From Tenacibaculum sp. 190524A02b (GTDB lineage Bacteria > Bacteroidota > Bacteroidia > Flavobacteriales > Flavobacteriaceae), in contig NZ_OZ038525.1 of NCBI RefSeq assembly GCF_964036645.1, positions 4,468,001-4,532,000 on the forward strand: a stretch of 64,000 nt of DNA. Direction: 5' to 3'. Of this stretch, positions 45,370 to 52,686 are shown one piece after another. The translations under genes were made by a program, and so were the position numbers. Below the pieces are notes generated by a model. That model was not told the DNA's origin. It did not search any database and worked only from the letters and a program-made list of their open reading frames with translations. How positions within the stretch are numbered: the stretch's first letter is position 1; every line of letters begins with the position of its first letter.

Positions 45370-46317
45370 ATGGAAACAAGAAGATTTTTTATCGATAAAA
45401 TAATAGATAACTTATCAACCAAACACAACTTTACTTTTTATGCAGCATTTTTAAGAATATTTATATGTCTGTATTTAATTAAAGATGTAATAATAACAAT
45501 GCAGTTTAAAGACCTTTTTTATAAAGGTAAAATGTATTTAGAAACAGGTAATTCGGTTTTGCTTGATGTATTAGGTGTTTCTACGCAGTTTGTTAGAGAT
45601 AATTTTGAAATATTTAATGGAATATATCTTATACTTATTGTATTGTATTTTTTTGGAGTGGGAAAAAATTTGATAGCATTATTTTTATGTATGTTTTATG
45701 AGGTAATCCAAAACTTCACTTGGATTACTCTAAACGGAGGAGATAATTTAATGAAATTTGTAATGCTCTATATGGTTTTTATAAATTCATATGAATATTT
45801 CTCTATAGATAAACAGCGCTTTAAAAATAGGAAGAATACAGCTTTTAATAATTTCATGACCAATTTAGGATGTTACTCTATTTGCATTCATTTGTGTTTA
45901 GTGTATTTTGTATCTGCCATGCATAAAATTCATGCAGATGTATGGTTTAATGGAATTGCTACTTATTACACGTTGTCTTTAGAACGATTTGGGGGAGGAA
46001 ACGCTATTAATGAATGGCTTTCTAAAAATGGAACATTTGTTACGCTATCTACATACGGAACAATACTTGTTGAGCTATTTTATCCAGTACTAATATGGTT
46101 TAAAGAAACAAAAGTATTGTTTATTATTTCAGCAATAGGATTACACTTGAGTATAGCAGTTTTAATGATGCTTTATGATTTTCAATTGCTTTTTATTGCG
46201 TTGCAAGGAATGTTTATTAGTGATAAGTTTTGGATATCATTAGTAGAAAAGGTAAAAAGTAAGCCTTTTATTCAAAAAATGTTTTTCGATGATAAAAAAG
46301 AAGAGTTGATAAGTTAA
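45370..46317 (+). CDS. SdpB-like HTTM-family membrane protein, copy 1
   Basis: 315 residues with several membrane helices and an HTTM (vitamin K-dependent carboxylase-like) pattern: LNGGDN (121-126), a helix ending CIHLCLVYFVSAMHKIHAD (to 190), WFNGIATYY, VELFYPVLIW and a late His (GLHLSIAV, about 259). SdpB of the sporulation-delaying peptide system is of this family. It pairs with the SdpA-like gene upstream and is very close to 48512-49462. The stop TAA stands where copy 2 has GAA and reads four codons further. Confidence 0.82.
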   Translation: METRRFFIDKIIDNLSTKHNFTFYAAFLRIFICLYLIKDVIITMQFKDLFYKGKMYLETGNSVLLDVLGVSTQFVRDNFEIFNGIYLILIVLYFFGVGKNLIALFLCMFYEVIQNFTWITLNGGDNLMKFVMLYMVFINSYEYFSIDKQRFKNRKNTAFNNFMTNLGCYSICIHLCLVYFVSAMHKIHADVWFNGIATYYTLSLERFGGGNAINEWLSKNGTFVTLSTYGTILVELFYPVLIWFKETKVLFIISAIGLHLSIAVLMMLYDFQLLFIALQGMFISDKFWISLVEKVKSKPFIQKMFFDDKKEELIS

Positions 46318-46415
46318 GCTAATATATAATTTGATGTAGACTTAAGTGAATGATATATGAAGCTTGCTTAATTTAGTTTTAACATTTTAAAACTTTTTAT
46401 TATTTAAGTATTAAA

Positions 46416-46423
46416 TACATTTG
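46416..46423 (+). promoter_or_regulatory. -7 box of precursor gene 2
   Basis: TACATTTG fits TANNTTTG and is identical to the box of precursor gene 3. An upstream TTG at usual spacing is not evident. Confidence 0.6.
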
Positions 46424-46549
46424 GAGCGATGTAATTTTGTTTTAACCGGTCTTAAATAACAAACATTAGAAGTGATACCAAAATCATGTTCAAAAAAAGG
46501 CGTTAATTTCTTGTACGTTAATAAGAAAGTATTAATAATAAAAATAATA
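46424..46549 (+). ncRNA. Conserved structured 5' leader, copy 2
   Basis: Same element order as copy 1: ACCGGT (46445-46450); hairpin 1 GTGAT-ACCAAA-ATCAT (46472-46487, outer pair G-T); AAAAAAAGGCGTTA; hairpin 2 TTTCTT/AAGAAA around the conserved TACGTTAAT (46507-46528). In hairpin 2 a C-G pair of the other copies is replaced by T-A, so the stem is kept while the sequence changes. Confidence 0.6.
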
Positions 46550-46855
46550 ATGATTAAAACATTTTCAAACAAAGCTTTAGTTTTAGGGTTGGTAGGAACG
46601 TTAACTTTAGGAGCAATTAACTTGACTTCTGATGAACTTATTTCTGGAATAGCTATGGAAATAAATTTAAATGATAATAATAGAGTTCGTATTCAGGATA
46701 TAGGAGCTGCTTCTTATTTTACACGCCCTGTTATTCGAGCAAATGAAGATGCAGAGAGAAGAATAGCAGGACAAGATGGTATGCCAGGACCAGCTATGAG
46801 AGCTCTTTATTTGAGTAAAAGTATTGAAAAAGAAATTGCTAAATTAGACAAATAG
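46550..46855 (+). CDS. Putative secreted peptide precursor 2 (orphan)
   Basis: 101 residues from the ATG at 46550, chosen because the shared leader MIKTFSNKALVLGLVGTLT begins there; the open frame extends 26 codons up, through the structured leader. The core (about 40-90: RVRIQDIGAASYFTRPVIRA ...) differs fully from those of the other two, has no cysteine and holds a Gly/Pro stretch (GQDGMPGPAMR). The tail EKEIAKLDK is nearly that of precursor 3. No maturation genes follow before the next promoter, so it may be processed by proteins of either cassette. Confidence 0.62.
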   Translation: MIKTFSNKALVLGLVGTLTLGAINLTSDELISGIAMEINLNDNNRVRIQDIGAASYFTRPVIRANEDAERRIAGQDGMPGPAMRALYLSKSIEKEIAKLDK

Positions 46856-46862
46856 TAGTTTT

Positions 46863-46895
46863 TAAGTGAGGTGATTTCTTACCTCACTTACTTTT
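46863..46895 (+). terminator. Terminator after precursor 2
   Basis: TAAGTGAGGT/ACCTCACTTA, a perfect 10-bp stem with an 8-base loop and a CTTTT tail, 8 bases after the stop. Confidence 0.8.
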
Positions 46896-47100
46896 AGTGT
46901 AAAAAATTGTTAGGTGTAATATTAGTTTTACTTCATGGAGCCTTATTAATAGATATTTAATATTATTGATTATACGTGGAATTTTAAAAAAGTTGTTTCT
47001 TAAGACTTATTGCTATGTAGCTTTTCTTTTGATTGTGGAAATATTTGAGTTTATCACAAACCATATTTACTTAAAAGCTAAAAAGAGGGCTATGGTTTTT

Positions 47101-47141
47101 AGTGTGTAGGTTAGTTTTTTTGTTAAAAAAACACACTTTTT
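47101..47141 (+). other. AT-rich hairpin in the gap before precursor 3
   Basis: AGTGT pairs with ACACT (outer) and GTTTTTTT with AAAAAAAC (inner), with a short T run after it. The 46896-47273 stretch otherwise shows no gene; this hairpin may be a terminator or part of a small RNA. Confidence 0.35.
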
Positions 47142-47273
47142 GTGTGGAGCTATAGACTAAATTGACTTCCATATTTAGTAGGTTTTTTATGTTAGGTTTT
47201 TTTTAACAAAAAAAAGAACTTGATGTTATATTGTTGTTTTTTTGTTTTTTATAGTGTTTTTTAACAAATAGAT

Positions 47274-47320
47274 CTAATGGTTAACACTTATGTGTATAAG
47301 TGTTAACCATTAGCTTTTTT
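47274..47320 (+). terminator. Strong terminator-like hairpin without an upstream gene
   Basis: Perfect 17-bp inverted repeat CTAATGGTTAACACTTA / TAAGTGTTAACCATTAG with a 6-base loop followed by CTTTTTT. No coding gene ends within 400 bases upstream, so it may end an unannotated small transcript. One arm resembles the TGGTTAATACTTA repeats at 43663 and 43967. Confidence 0.65.
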
Positions 47321-47380
47321 ATAGGGTTTTTGAGTAGTTTTTTTAACGTTTTAACATTTTTTTTTTGAAACTCTATCAAA

Positions 47381-47388
47381 TACATTTG
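47381..47388 (+). promoter_or_regulatory. -7 box of precursor gene 3
   Basis: TACATTTG, with TTG after a T run 13 bases upstream as in copy 1. Confidence 0.6.
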
Positions 47389-47517
47389 AAACGATGTGAA
47401 TTTATTTAGACCGGTTATTAATAGATAAAGCATTAAACGTGGTACCAAAACCACAATAAAAAAGGCGTTAGTTCCTTATACGTTAATAAGGGGAACTTAT
47501 TATAAAACAATTTAAAA
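47389..47517 (+). ncRNA. Conserved structured 5' leader, copy 3
   Basis: ACCGGT (47410-47415); hairpin 1 GTGGT-ACCAAA-ACCAC (47439-47454); AAAAAAGGCGTTA; hairpin 2 CCTTA-TACGTTAA-TAAGG type stem (47474-47491) with outer GTT/AAC pairs around a GG bulge. In hairpin 1 an A-T pair of copy 1 is replaced by G-C, a compensatory change. Confidence 0.6.
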
Positions 47518-47814
47518 ATGACCAAATTTTTTTCAAACAAGACTTTAATCTTAGGATTAGTAGGGACTCTAACTTTAGGGGCAATTAACTTAACTTCAGA
47601 GGAAGTAGTTTCAGGAGAAGCTAAAGAAACAACTTTAACAGATACAGATGTTGTTAATGCTCAAGAAGCAGGTGTACCAGCAGTAGCAGTAGCGGCACGT
47701 GTAGCTTATATGGCGTATAGATATTACAGAAGAGGAGGAAGACCAGGAGCGCCAGGACCAAGAGGTGCAAATGCAGCTTCTTTAGATCAGAACATTGCTA
47801 AATTAGATAAGTAA
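47518..47814 (+). CDS. Putative secreted peptide precursor 3 of an SDP-like system
   Basis: 98 residues. The leader (FFSNKTLILGLVGTLTLGAI ... SGEAKE) is almost that of precursor 2. The core (about 45-88) combines a hydrophobic run (GVPAVAVAARVAYMAYRYY) with a basic Gly/Pro/Arg segment (RRGGRPGAPGPRG) and has no cysteine. The tail is DQNIAKLDK. It is followed after 8 bases by a hairpin and then by SdpA-like and SdpB-like genes. The hydrophobic-then-cationic core would suit a membrane-active peptide; this is inference. Confidence 0.66.
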   Translation: MTKFFSNKTLILGLVGTLTLGAINLTSEEVVSGEAKETTLTDTDVVNAQEAGVPAVAVAARVAYMAYRYYRRGGRPGAPGPRGANAASLDQNIAKLDK

Positions 47815-47821
47815 TCTAATT

Positions 47822-47848
47822 AAAAGGGGCGGGTAACCGCCTCTTTTT
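47822..47848 (+). terminator. Intercistronic hairpin after precursor 3
   Basis: AAAAGGGGCGG/CCGCCTCTTTT with one G-T pair and a GTAA loop, then T. It lies 8 bases after the precursor stop and 20 before the SdpA-like gene, so it probably attenuates transcription into the processing genes. Confidence 0.7.
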
Positions 47849-47867
47849 AATATAAAATAATTTAAAT

Positions 47868-48494
47868 ATGAAAAAAATAGTATCATTTGTAATACTAGCT
47901 CTTTTTTCTGGTTACTGGGGAATAACTTTTTTCTTTACTGCACCTGATAATTATTTGAAAATAAGTCAAATGGAAGGAGGACGTGTTTTTAAAAAGTTTT
48001 TTTTTCAAAAATGGGGTTTTTTTGCGCCACCACCTACTAGTAATGATAGATTATATTGTGTTATTCATAAAAAATCAGACAGCACTAAAGTAAAAGTGTT
48101 AGAGCTAATAAAGCCTGTTATAGATCAAAAAATCTCTAAAGCACCTTTTAATAATAAAGCAGATTTATTGGATTATGTATTGTCAAACAACTTTATAGGG
48201 GTCAATGATGAAATAAGAGCAGCAAATGAGCTTATCGGATATATGGAAAAAGATAATGGAGTACTTAATGCTAAAGAAAAAGATAGCATTCTGATAAAAT
48301 ATGTTGAAGAAGCTCCGCAATTTAAAGCATTGCAGGTTTATGCTAAAAAAGTAGCTAAGAAGAACGGTATTAATGAAGATGAGCATTTAATATCACTTCG
48401 ATTAACTTATTTACCTATACCTAAATTTGGTGAACGAAATAACGAAAGTAAAAAGATGGAGGAGTTATTAGTTTTTCAAAGTCGTTTATTTTAA
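47868..48494 (+). CDS. SdpA-like peptide maturation protein, copy 2
   Basis: 208 residues: membrane helix at about 4-24, then KWGFFAPPPT at residues 48-57, matching copy 1 (NWGFFAPPPN) and the SdpA-type WGFF motif. Shared segments RLYCVIHKK and KAPFN-KADL-DYV confirm paralogy with 44651-45346; the C-terminus is shorter. Expected in the inner membrane, working with the SdpB-like protein encoded 17 bases downstream to mature a precursor peptide. Confidence 0.75.
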   Translation: MKKIVSFVILALFSGYWGITFFFTAPDNYLKISQMEGGRVFKKFFFQKWGFFAPPPTSNDRLYCVIHKKSDSTKVKVLELIKPVIDQKISKAPFNNKADLLDYVLSNNFIGVNDEIRAANELIGYMEKDNGVLNAKEKDSILIKYVEEAPQFKALQVYAKKVAKKNGINEDEHLISLRLTYLPIPKFGERNNESKKMEELLVFQSRLF

Positions 48495-48511
48495 AATATA
48501 TTAACTTTATC

Positions 48512-49462
48512 ATGAAAGCAGAAAAAAGAACTTTAAACGGATTAATTTTAAAACTATCTGCAGAGAATAGTTTTTCGTTTTACTCAAGTTTTTTAAGAAT
48601 TTTTGTTTGTTTATATCTTGCAAAAGATATTTTTTTAACAAATCAACTAAAGGGAGCTTTAATTGAAGGAAAAAACTTTGGCCAAGCAGCTTGGTTAGAA
48701 TTGTTTGGAATACCTACTAATTTTGTAATAGAAAACTTCAGTGTTTTTAGTATTACTTATCTTTTTTTTATAGTATTGTTCTTCTTTGGTGTAGGAAAAA
48801 ATATAGTAGCTTTTATTTTGTTTATTTTTCTGGATGTTATGCAGGCTTTGAATAGCATAACATTAAATGGAGGAGATAATTATTTAAAGTTTATATTAAT
48901 GTACCTTATTTTTATAAATTCCTATGAATTCTTTTCTATAAAAAAGCAACGTTTCAATTCTACAGAGAAGCAAGAACTAAGTAATTTGCTATCAAATTTA
49001 GCCAGTTATTCTATTTGTATACATCTATGTCTAATATACTTTGTGTCAGCAATGCATAAAATTCATGCAGATTTATGGTTTAATGGTGTAGCAACGTATT
49101 ATACTTTTTTATCTGAGCGTTTTGGAGGAGAAAATGCTATCAACCAATGGTTAGCAAAAAACGGATTTGTTGTAACCATAACTACATATGGAACTATTTT
49201 AGTTGAGTTGTTTTACCCAGTATTAGTTTGGTTTAAAGAAACCAAATTAATTTTTATATTTTCTGCAATTGCTTTACATTTAGGTATTGCTTTTTTAATG
49301 ATGTTATATGATTTTCAGTTCTTGTTTATTGTTGTTCAAGGAATGTTTATTAGTAATAAGTTTTGGCTATCATTAGTAGAAAAGGCAAAAAGCAAACCTT
49401 TTGTTCAAAAAATATTTTTTGCTAATAAAAAAGAAGAGTTGATAAGTGAAGCTAATATGTGA
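48512..49462 (+). CDS. SdpB-like HTTM-family membrane protein, copy 2
   Basis: 316 residues, close to 45370-46317 along its whole length. Same HTTM-type features: LNGGDN, CIHLCLIYFVSAMHKIHAD, WFNGVATYY, VELFYPVLVW and ALHLGIAF. SdpB proteins act with SdpA in producing active SDP peptide; the reaction is not known. The paralogy extends past the stop of copy 1, where this copy reads four codons further (EANM). It is followed 81 bases later by a DCC-type oxidoreductase gene. Confidence 0.82.
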   Translation: MKAEKRTLNGLILKLSAENSFSFYSSFLRIFVCLYLAKDIFLTNQLKGALIEGKNFGQAAWLELFGIPTNFVIENFSVFSITYLFFIVLFFFGVGKNIVAFILFIFLDVMQALNSITLNGGDNYLKFILMYLIFINSYEFFSIKKQRFNSTEKQELSNLLSNLASYSICIHLCLIYFVSAMHKIHADLWFNGVATYYTFLSERFGGENAINQWLAKNGFVVTITTYGTILVELFYPVLVWFKETKLIFIFSAIALHLGIAFLMMLYDFQFLFIVVQGMFISNKFWLSLVEKAKSKPFVQKIFFANKKEELISEANM

Positions 49463-49543
49463 TTTTATAAATTACTTTAAATAACCGTATAAATTTTGTA
49501 AATTAACAACTTAAAAATACGTCGGATAAAAACCAAAAAACAG

Positions 49544-49927
49544 ATGAAAACAATTTTATTTGATGGCGTTTGTAACTTGTGTAACAACACGGTTACATTT
49601 GTAATAAAAAGAGATGTAAACAATGCATTTAAGTTTGCCTCTTTGCAGTCGGACTTTGCTCAAGAAAAACTGAAAGGAACTGGTATAAATGATTTGTCTA
49701 CCATTGTTTTGATAGATAATGATGTGGTTTATACCAAATCAACCGCTATTCTTAAAATAGCAAAAGAGCTTAAAGGGTATGAGTGGACTCATGTATTTTT
49801 ATGGATACCTAAGTTTATTAGAGATTTTTGTTACAAATTAATAGCCAACAATAGGTATGCACTTTTTGGTAAGCAAGATAGTTGTATATTACCATCAAAA
49901 GAACTATTAGAAAAATTTGTACAGTAA
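49544..49927 (+). CDS. DCC-type thiol-disulfide oxidoreductase (DUF393)
   Basis: 127 residues with the family's DGVCNLCN motif (residues 7-14) at the end of the first strand, and the usual FASLQS and ALFGKQDSC segments. DCC proteins have a thioredoxin-like fold and are often encoded next to, or fused with, HTTM proteins, as here. The cores of the three precursors have no cysteine, so the substrate would have to be another protein or the HTTM protein itself. The 81-base gap leaves open whether it shares the operon. Confidence 0.88.
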   Translation: MKTILFDGVCNLCNNTVTFVIKRDVNNAFKFASLQSDFAQEKLKGTGINDLSTIVLIDNDVVYTKSTAILKIAKELKGYEWTHVFLWIPKFIRDFCYKLIANNRYALFGKQDSCILPSKELLEKFVQ

Positions 49928-49964
49928 GTAGTAAGAAAAGATTAAAAATATTATATAATTAATT

Positions 49965-50008
49965 AAAAAAATCCAGAAGCTGTTTTTCAACACATTCTGG
50001 ATTTTTTT
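49965..50008. terminator. Bidirectional terminator
   Basis: AAAAAAATCCAGAA/TTCTGGATTTTTTT, a 14-bp stem with a 16-base loop between the convergent DCC and M48 genes. Confidence 0.88.
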
Positions 50009-50026
50009 ACATTATATAACTACGGT

Positions 50027-50812
50027 TTACCTACCATATTTACGAATAGTTTCCTTAATTTTTTCAATTCTATTTTCAGGATCAGGATGTGTACTTTGGA
50101 ATTCAGGAACTCTATTTGGTCCCGCAGCAGCTTTTAAAATTTGCATTACGTTAATTAAGTAACGAGGGTCGTATCCTGCATCAATCATTAATTTTACACC
50201 TAATTCATCGCTTTCTAACTCATCACCACGTCCATTTTTTAATAAAGTGTTTTGTCCAATACTATTGGCTAATTGCCCTAAATCAGCACCAACGGAAGCC
50301 CCCATGGTTAATAATTTCCAAAAATTAGCTTCAGTAATTCTTTCGTTAGAATGTTTACCTAGTACATGTCCAATTTCATGACCTAAAACCCCTGCTAACA
50401 TATCTTCATTTAACCTTCCATTGCCGTCTGTTAGTTTTGAAAATAAAGCGTAAGTAATAAAAATTTGACCTCCAGGTAAAGCAAAAGCATTGATAGCTCT
50501 TTCGTCTCTTAGTAAATGGAAATCATATTTGTAACCTGATCTTTTAGCAACAGTATTGTTTACTAGTTTTTGCCCTACATTATCTACAATTTGTTGGTAA
50601 TTATTATTAGGGTATAAACCTCCGTGTTGTTGTGCCATAGAAGGAGCTTGTTGTAAGCCAATGGCTATTTCTTGTTGAGGTGATAAGCTGATAGATTGGG
50701 TTTTTCCAGTATACGGGTTTTCTTCTTGTTGGCTGCATTTTTTCAAGTAGGCAAAGGCAACAATAGCCACGCCAATAAGTAAACGGATTTTAAATCCACC
50801 TCTTGTTCTCAT
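50027..50812 (-). CDS. M48-family metalloprotease
   Basis: 261 residues. A membrane or lipid-anchored N-terminus (helix at about 10-22, Cys26) is followed by the peptidase domain with the zinc motif HEIGH at 145-149 and the third ligand in DELESDELG. The C-terminal STHPDPENRIEKIK is typical of BepA/YfgC-like and Oma1-like M48 proteins, which act in periplasmic quality control. Transcribed alone. Confidence 0.92.
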   Translation of the reverse strand: MRTRGGFKIRLLIGVAIVAFAYLKKCSQQEENPYTGKTQSISLSPQQEIAIGLQQAPSMAQQHGGLYPNNNYQQIVDNVGQKLVNNTVAKRSGYKYDFHLLRDERAINAFALPGGQIFITYALFSKLTDGNGRLNEDMLAGVLGHEIGHVLGKHSNERITEANFWKLLTMGASVGADLGQLANSIGQNTLLKNGRGDELESDELGVKLMIDAGYDPRYLINVMQILKAAAGPNRVPEFQSTHPDPENRIEKIKETIRKYGR

Positions 50813-50927
50813 TTGTTTTCTGATTTTTTGTGTTAGAGCTTAAAGGTACGAAATATATAATTTTTAGGAGTTGATTTTTTGTAAGCTATAAAAGACTTAA
50901 ATTTACAGTGTTAAAACTTACTTATAT

Positions 50928-52685
50928 ATGGAAGCTTCTTTTGAATGGAATGAAGTAACTAAAAAGTTACCCAAGCATTTACATAAATTTATTGTGAAAC
51001 AGCCTTATGGTGAATATACAGCCCAAAACCAAGCAGTTTGGCGTTATGTAATGCGAATGAATGTAGATTATTTAAGTAAAGTAGCACACAAATCATATGT
51101 GAATGGTCTAGGGAAAACAGGAATTTCTGTAGAGAGTATTCCAAGAATGGAAGGTATGAATCGTATCTTAAAAGAAATTGGCTGGGCAGCTGTTTCAGTA
51201 GATGGGTTTATTCCTCCTAATGCTTTTATGGAGTTTCAGGCGTATAACGTTTTGGTGATAGCTTCAGATATGCGAACGATAAATCATATTGAATACACAC
51301 CAGCGCCAGATATTATTCACGAAGCAGCAGGTCATGCACCAATTATAGCAAACCCTGAGTATTCTGAATACCTTAGGCGCTTTGGAGAAATAGGCTCAAA
51401 AGCTATATCTTCTGCTAAAGATTATGAAATGTATGAAGCCATTCGTTTGTTGTCTATTTTAAAAGAAGATCCTAACGCTAGTGAAGCAGCGATTAATGAA
51501 GCTCAAGAAAAAGTTGAATGGTTGCAAAACAATATGGGAGAGATGTCTGAAATGGCACAAATAAGAAACTTACATTGGTGGACGGTTGAATATGGCTTGA
51601 TTGGTTCTGTAGATGACCCTAAAATCTACGGAGCAGGTTTGTTGTCTTCTATAGGAGAGAGTAAATGGTGTATGCAAGAGGAGGTAAAAAAGTTACCTTA
51701 TGGAATTGAAGCTGCTAATATGAGTTTTGATATTACCAAGCCACAACCACAATTATTTGTTACACCAGATTTTGCTTATTTAAGCTTAGTGTTAGATGAA
51801 TTTGCGAATACAATGGCATTAAGAACGGGTGGTTTGAAAGGTGTAGAAAAGTTAATCGACTCTAAAAACTTAGGTACTGTTGAATTAAGTACTGGAATAC
51901 AAATTTCAGGAATCTTTACCAATGTTATTAAAGATGATAAAGGCAGAGTTGCTTATATTCAAACAACAGGGCCAACTGCTTTGGCAAATAGAGATAAAGA
52001 ATTGATAGGACATGGTGTAAATTATCATGCTGAAGGCTTTGGGAGTCCTGTAGGTAAGTTAAAAGGAATTAATTTACCTATTGAGGATATGAGCCCTAGA
52101 GATTTAAAAGCTTATGGGATTTATGAAGGTGAAGAAATGACTTTAGAGTTTGAAAGTGGTGTAGTAGTAAAAGGAAAAGCTATTACAGGTACAAGGAATT
52201 TAAGAGGGAAAATTTTAATTGTTTCGTTAAAAGATTGTAGAGTAACATATAAGGATACCGTATTATTCCAACCAGAATGGGGGATTTACGACATGGCAAT
52301 AGGAAAGGAATTAGTCTCAGCGTATGCAGGACCTGCTGATGTAGACTCTTTTGCGGATATAGGAAAGGTTTCTGAAACAAAAACACATAAAATAACGTAT
52401 TCAAAAACAGAGAAAGAATTGTATAAACAGTATGATGTTGTTAGAAAATTAAGAGAAAATGGTACGGTTTCTGAAGAACAAATACAGCAAATATTTAGCA
52501 TATTGCAAACAAAATTCAAAAACGATTGGTTACTACCACTTGAATTGTATGAATTAGCATTGGAAAAAGATTATGCAATAAAAGAAGAAATAAAGTCGCA
52601 TTTAGTTGGACTTAAAAGTAACAAAAGCTACCAAGCATTAATAGAAAACGGTTTACATTTGTTACATTCATACCAACAAGCATAG
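50928..52685 (+). CDS. Biopterin-dependent aromatic amino acid hydroxylase
   Basis: 585 residues, about twice the bacterial norm. The first 300 residues are the catalytic domain: iron ligands His131 and His136 in DIIHEAAGHAP and Glu221 in HWWTVEYGLIG. The reaction is hydroxylation of phenylalanine (or another aromatic amino acid) with tetrahydropterin and oxygen. Residues about 320-585 form an extension with no family I can name, ending in helices. A rhodanese-like gene starts 1 base after the stop. Confidence 0.9.
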   Translation: MEASFEWNEVTKKLPKHLHKFIVKQPYGEYTAQNQAVWRYVMRMNVDYLSKVAHKSYVNGLGKTGISVESIPRMEGMNRILKEIGWAAVSVDGFIPPNAFMEFQAYNVLVIASDMRTINHIEYTPAPDIIHEAAGHAPIIANPEYSEYLRRFGEIGSKAISSAKDYEMYEAIRLLSILKEDPNASEAAINEAQEKVEWLQNNMGEMSEMAQIRNLHWWTVEYGLIGSVDDPKIYGAGLLSSIGESKWCMQEEVKKLPYGIEAANMSFDITKPQPQLFVTPDFAYLSLVLDEFANTMALRTGGLKGVEKLIDSKNLGTVELSTGIQISGIFTNVIKDDKGRVAYIQTTGPTALANRDKELIGHGVNYHAEGFGSPVGKLKGINLPIEDMSPRDLKAYGIYEGEEMTLEFESGVVVKGKAITGTRNLRGKILIVSLKDCRVTYKDTVLFQPEWGIYDMAIGKELVSAYAGPADVDSFADIGKVSETKTHKITYSKTEKELYKQYDVVRKLRENGTVSEEQIQQIFSILQTKFKNDWLLPLELYELALEKDYAIKEEIKSHLVGLKSNKSYQALIENGLHLLHSYQQA

Positions 52686-52686
52686 A

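Noticed and set aside
45370..46317. Vitamin K-dependent gamma-carboxylase
   Set aside because: HTTM proteins share this fold, but the protein is short, has no lumenal carboxylase domain, and its partner is SdpA-like, so an SdpB-type role fits better.
46472..46549. Longer start for precursor 2
   Set aside because: The extra 26 codons run through the conserved hairpins and the paralogues start exactly at the shared leader, so 46550 is the better start.
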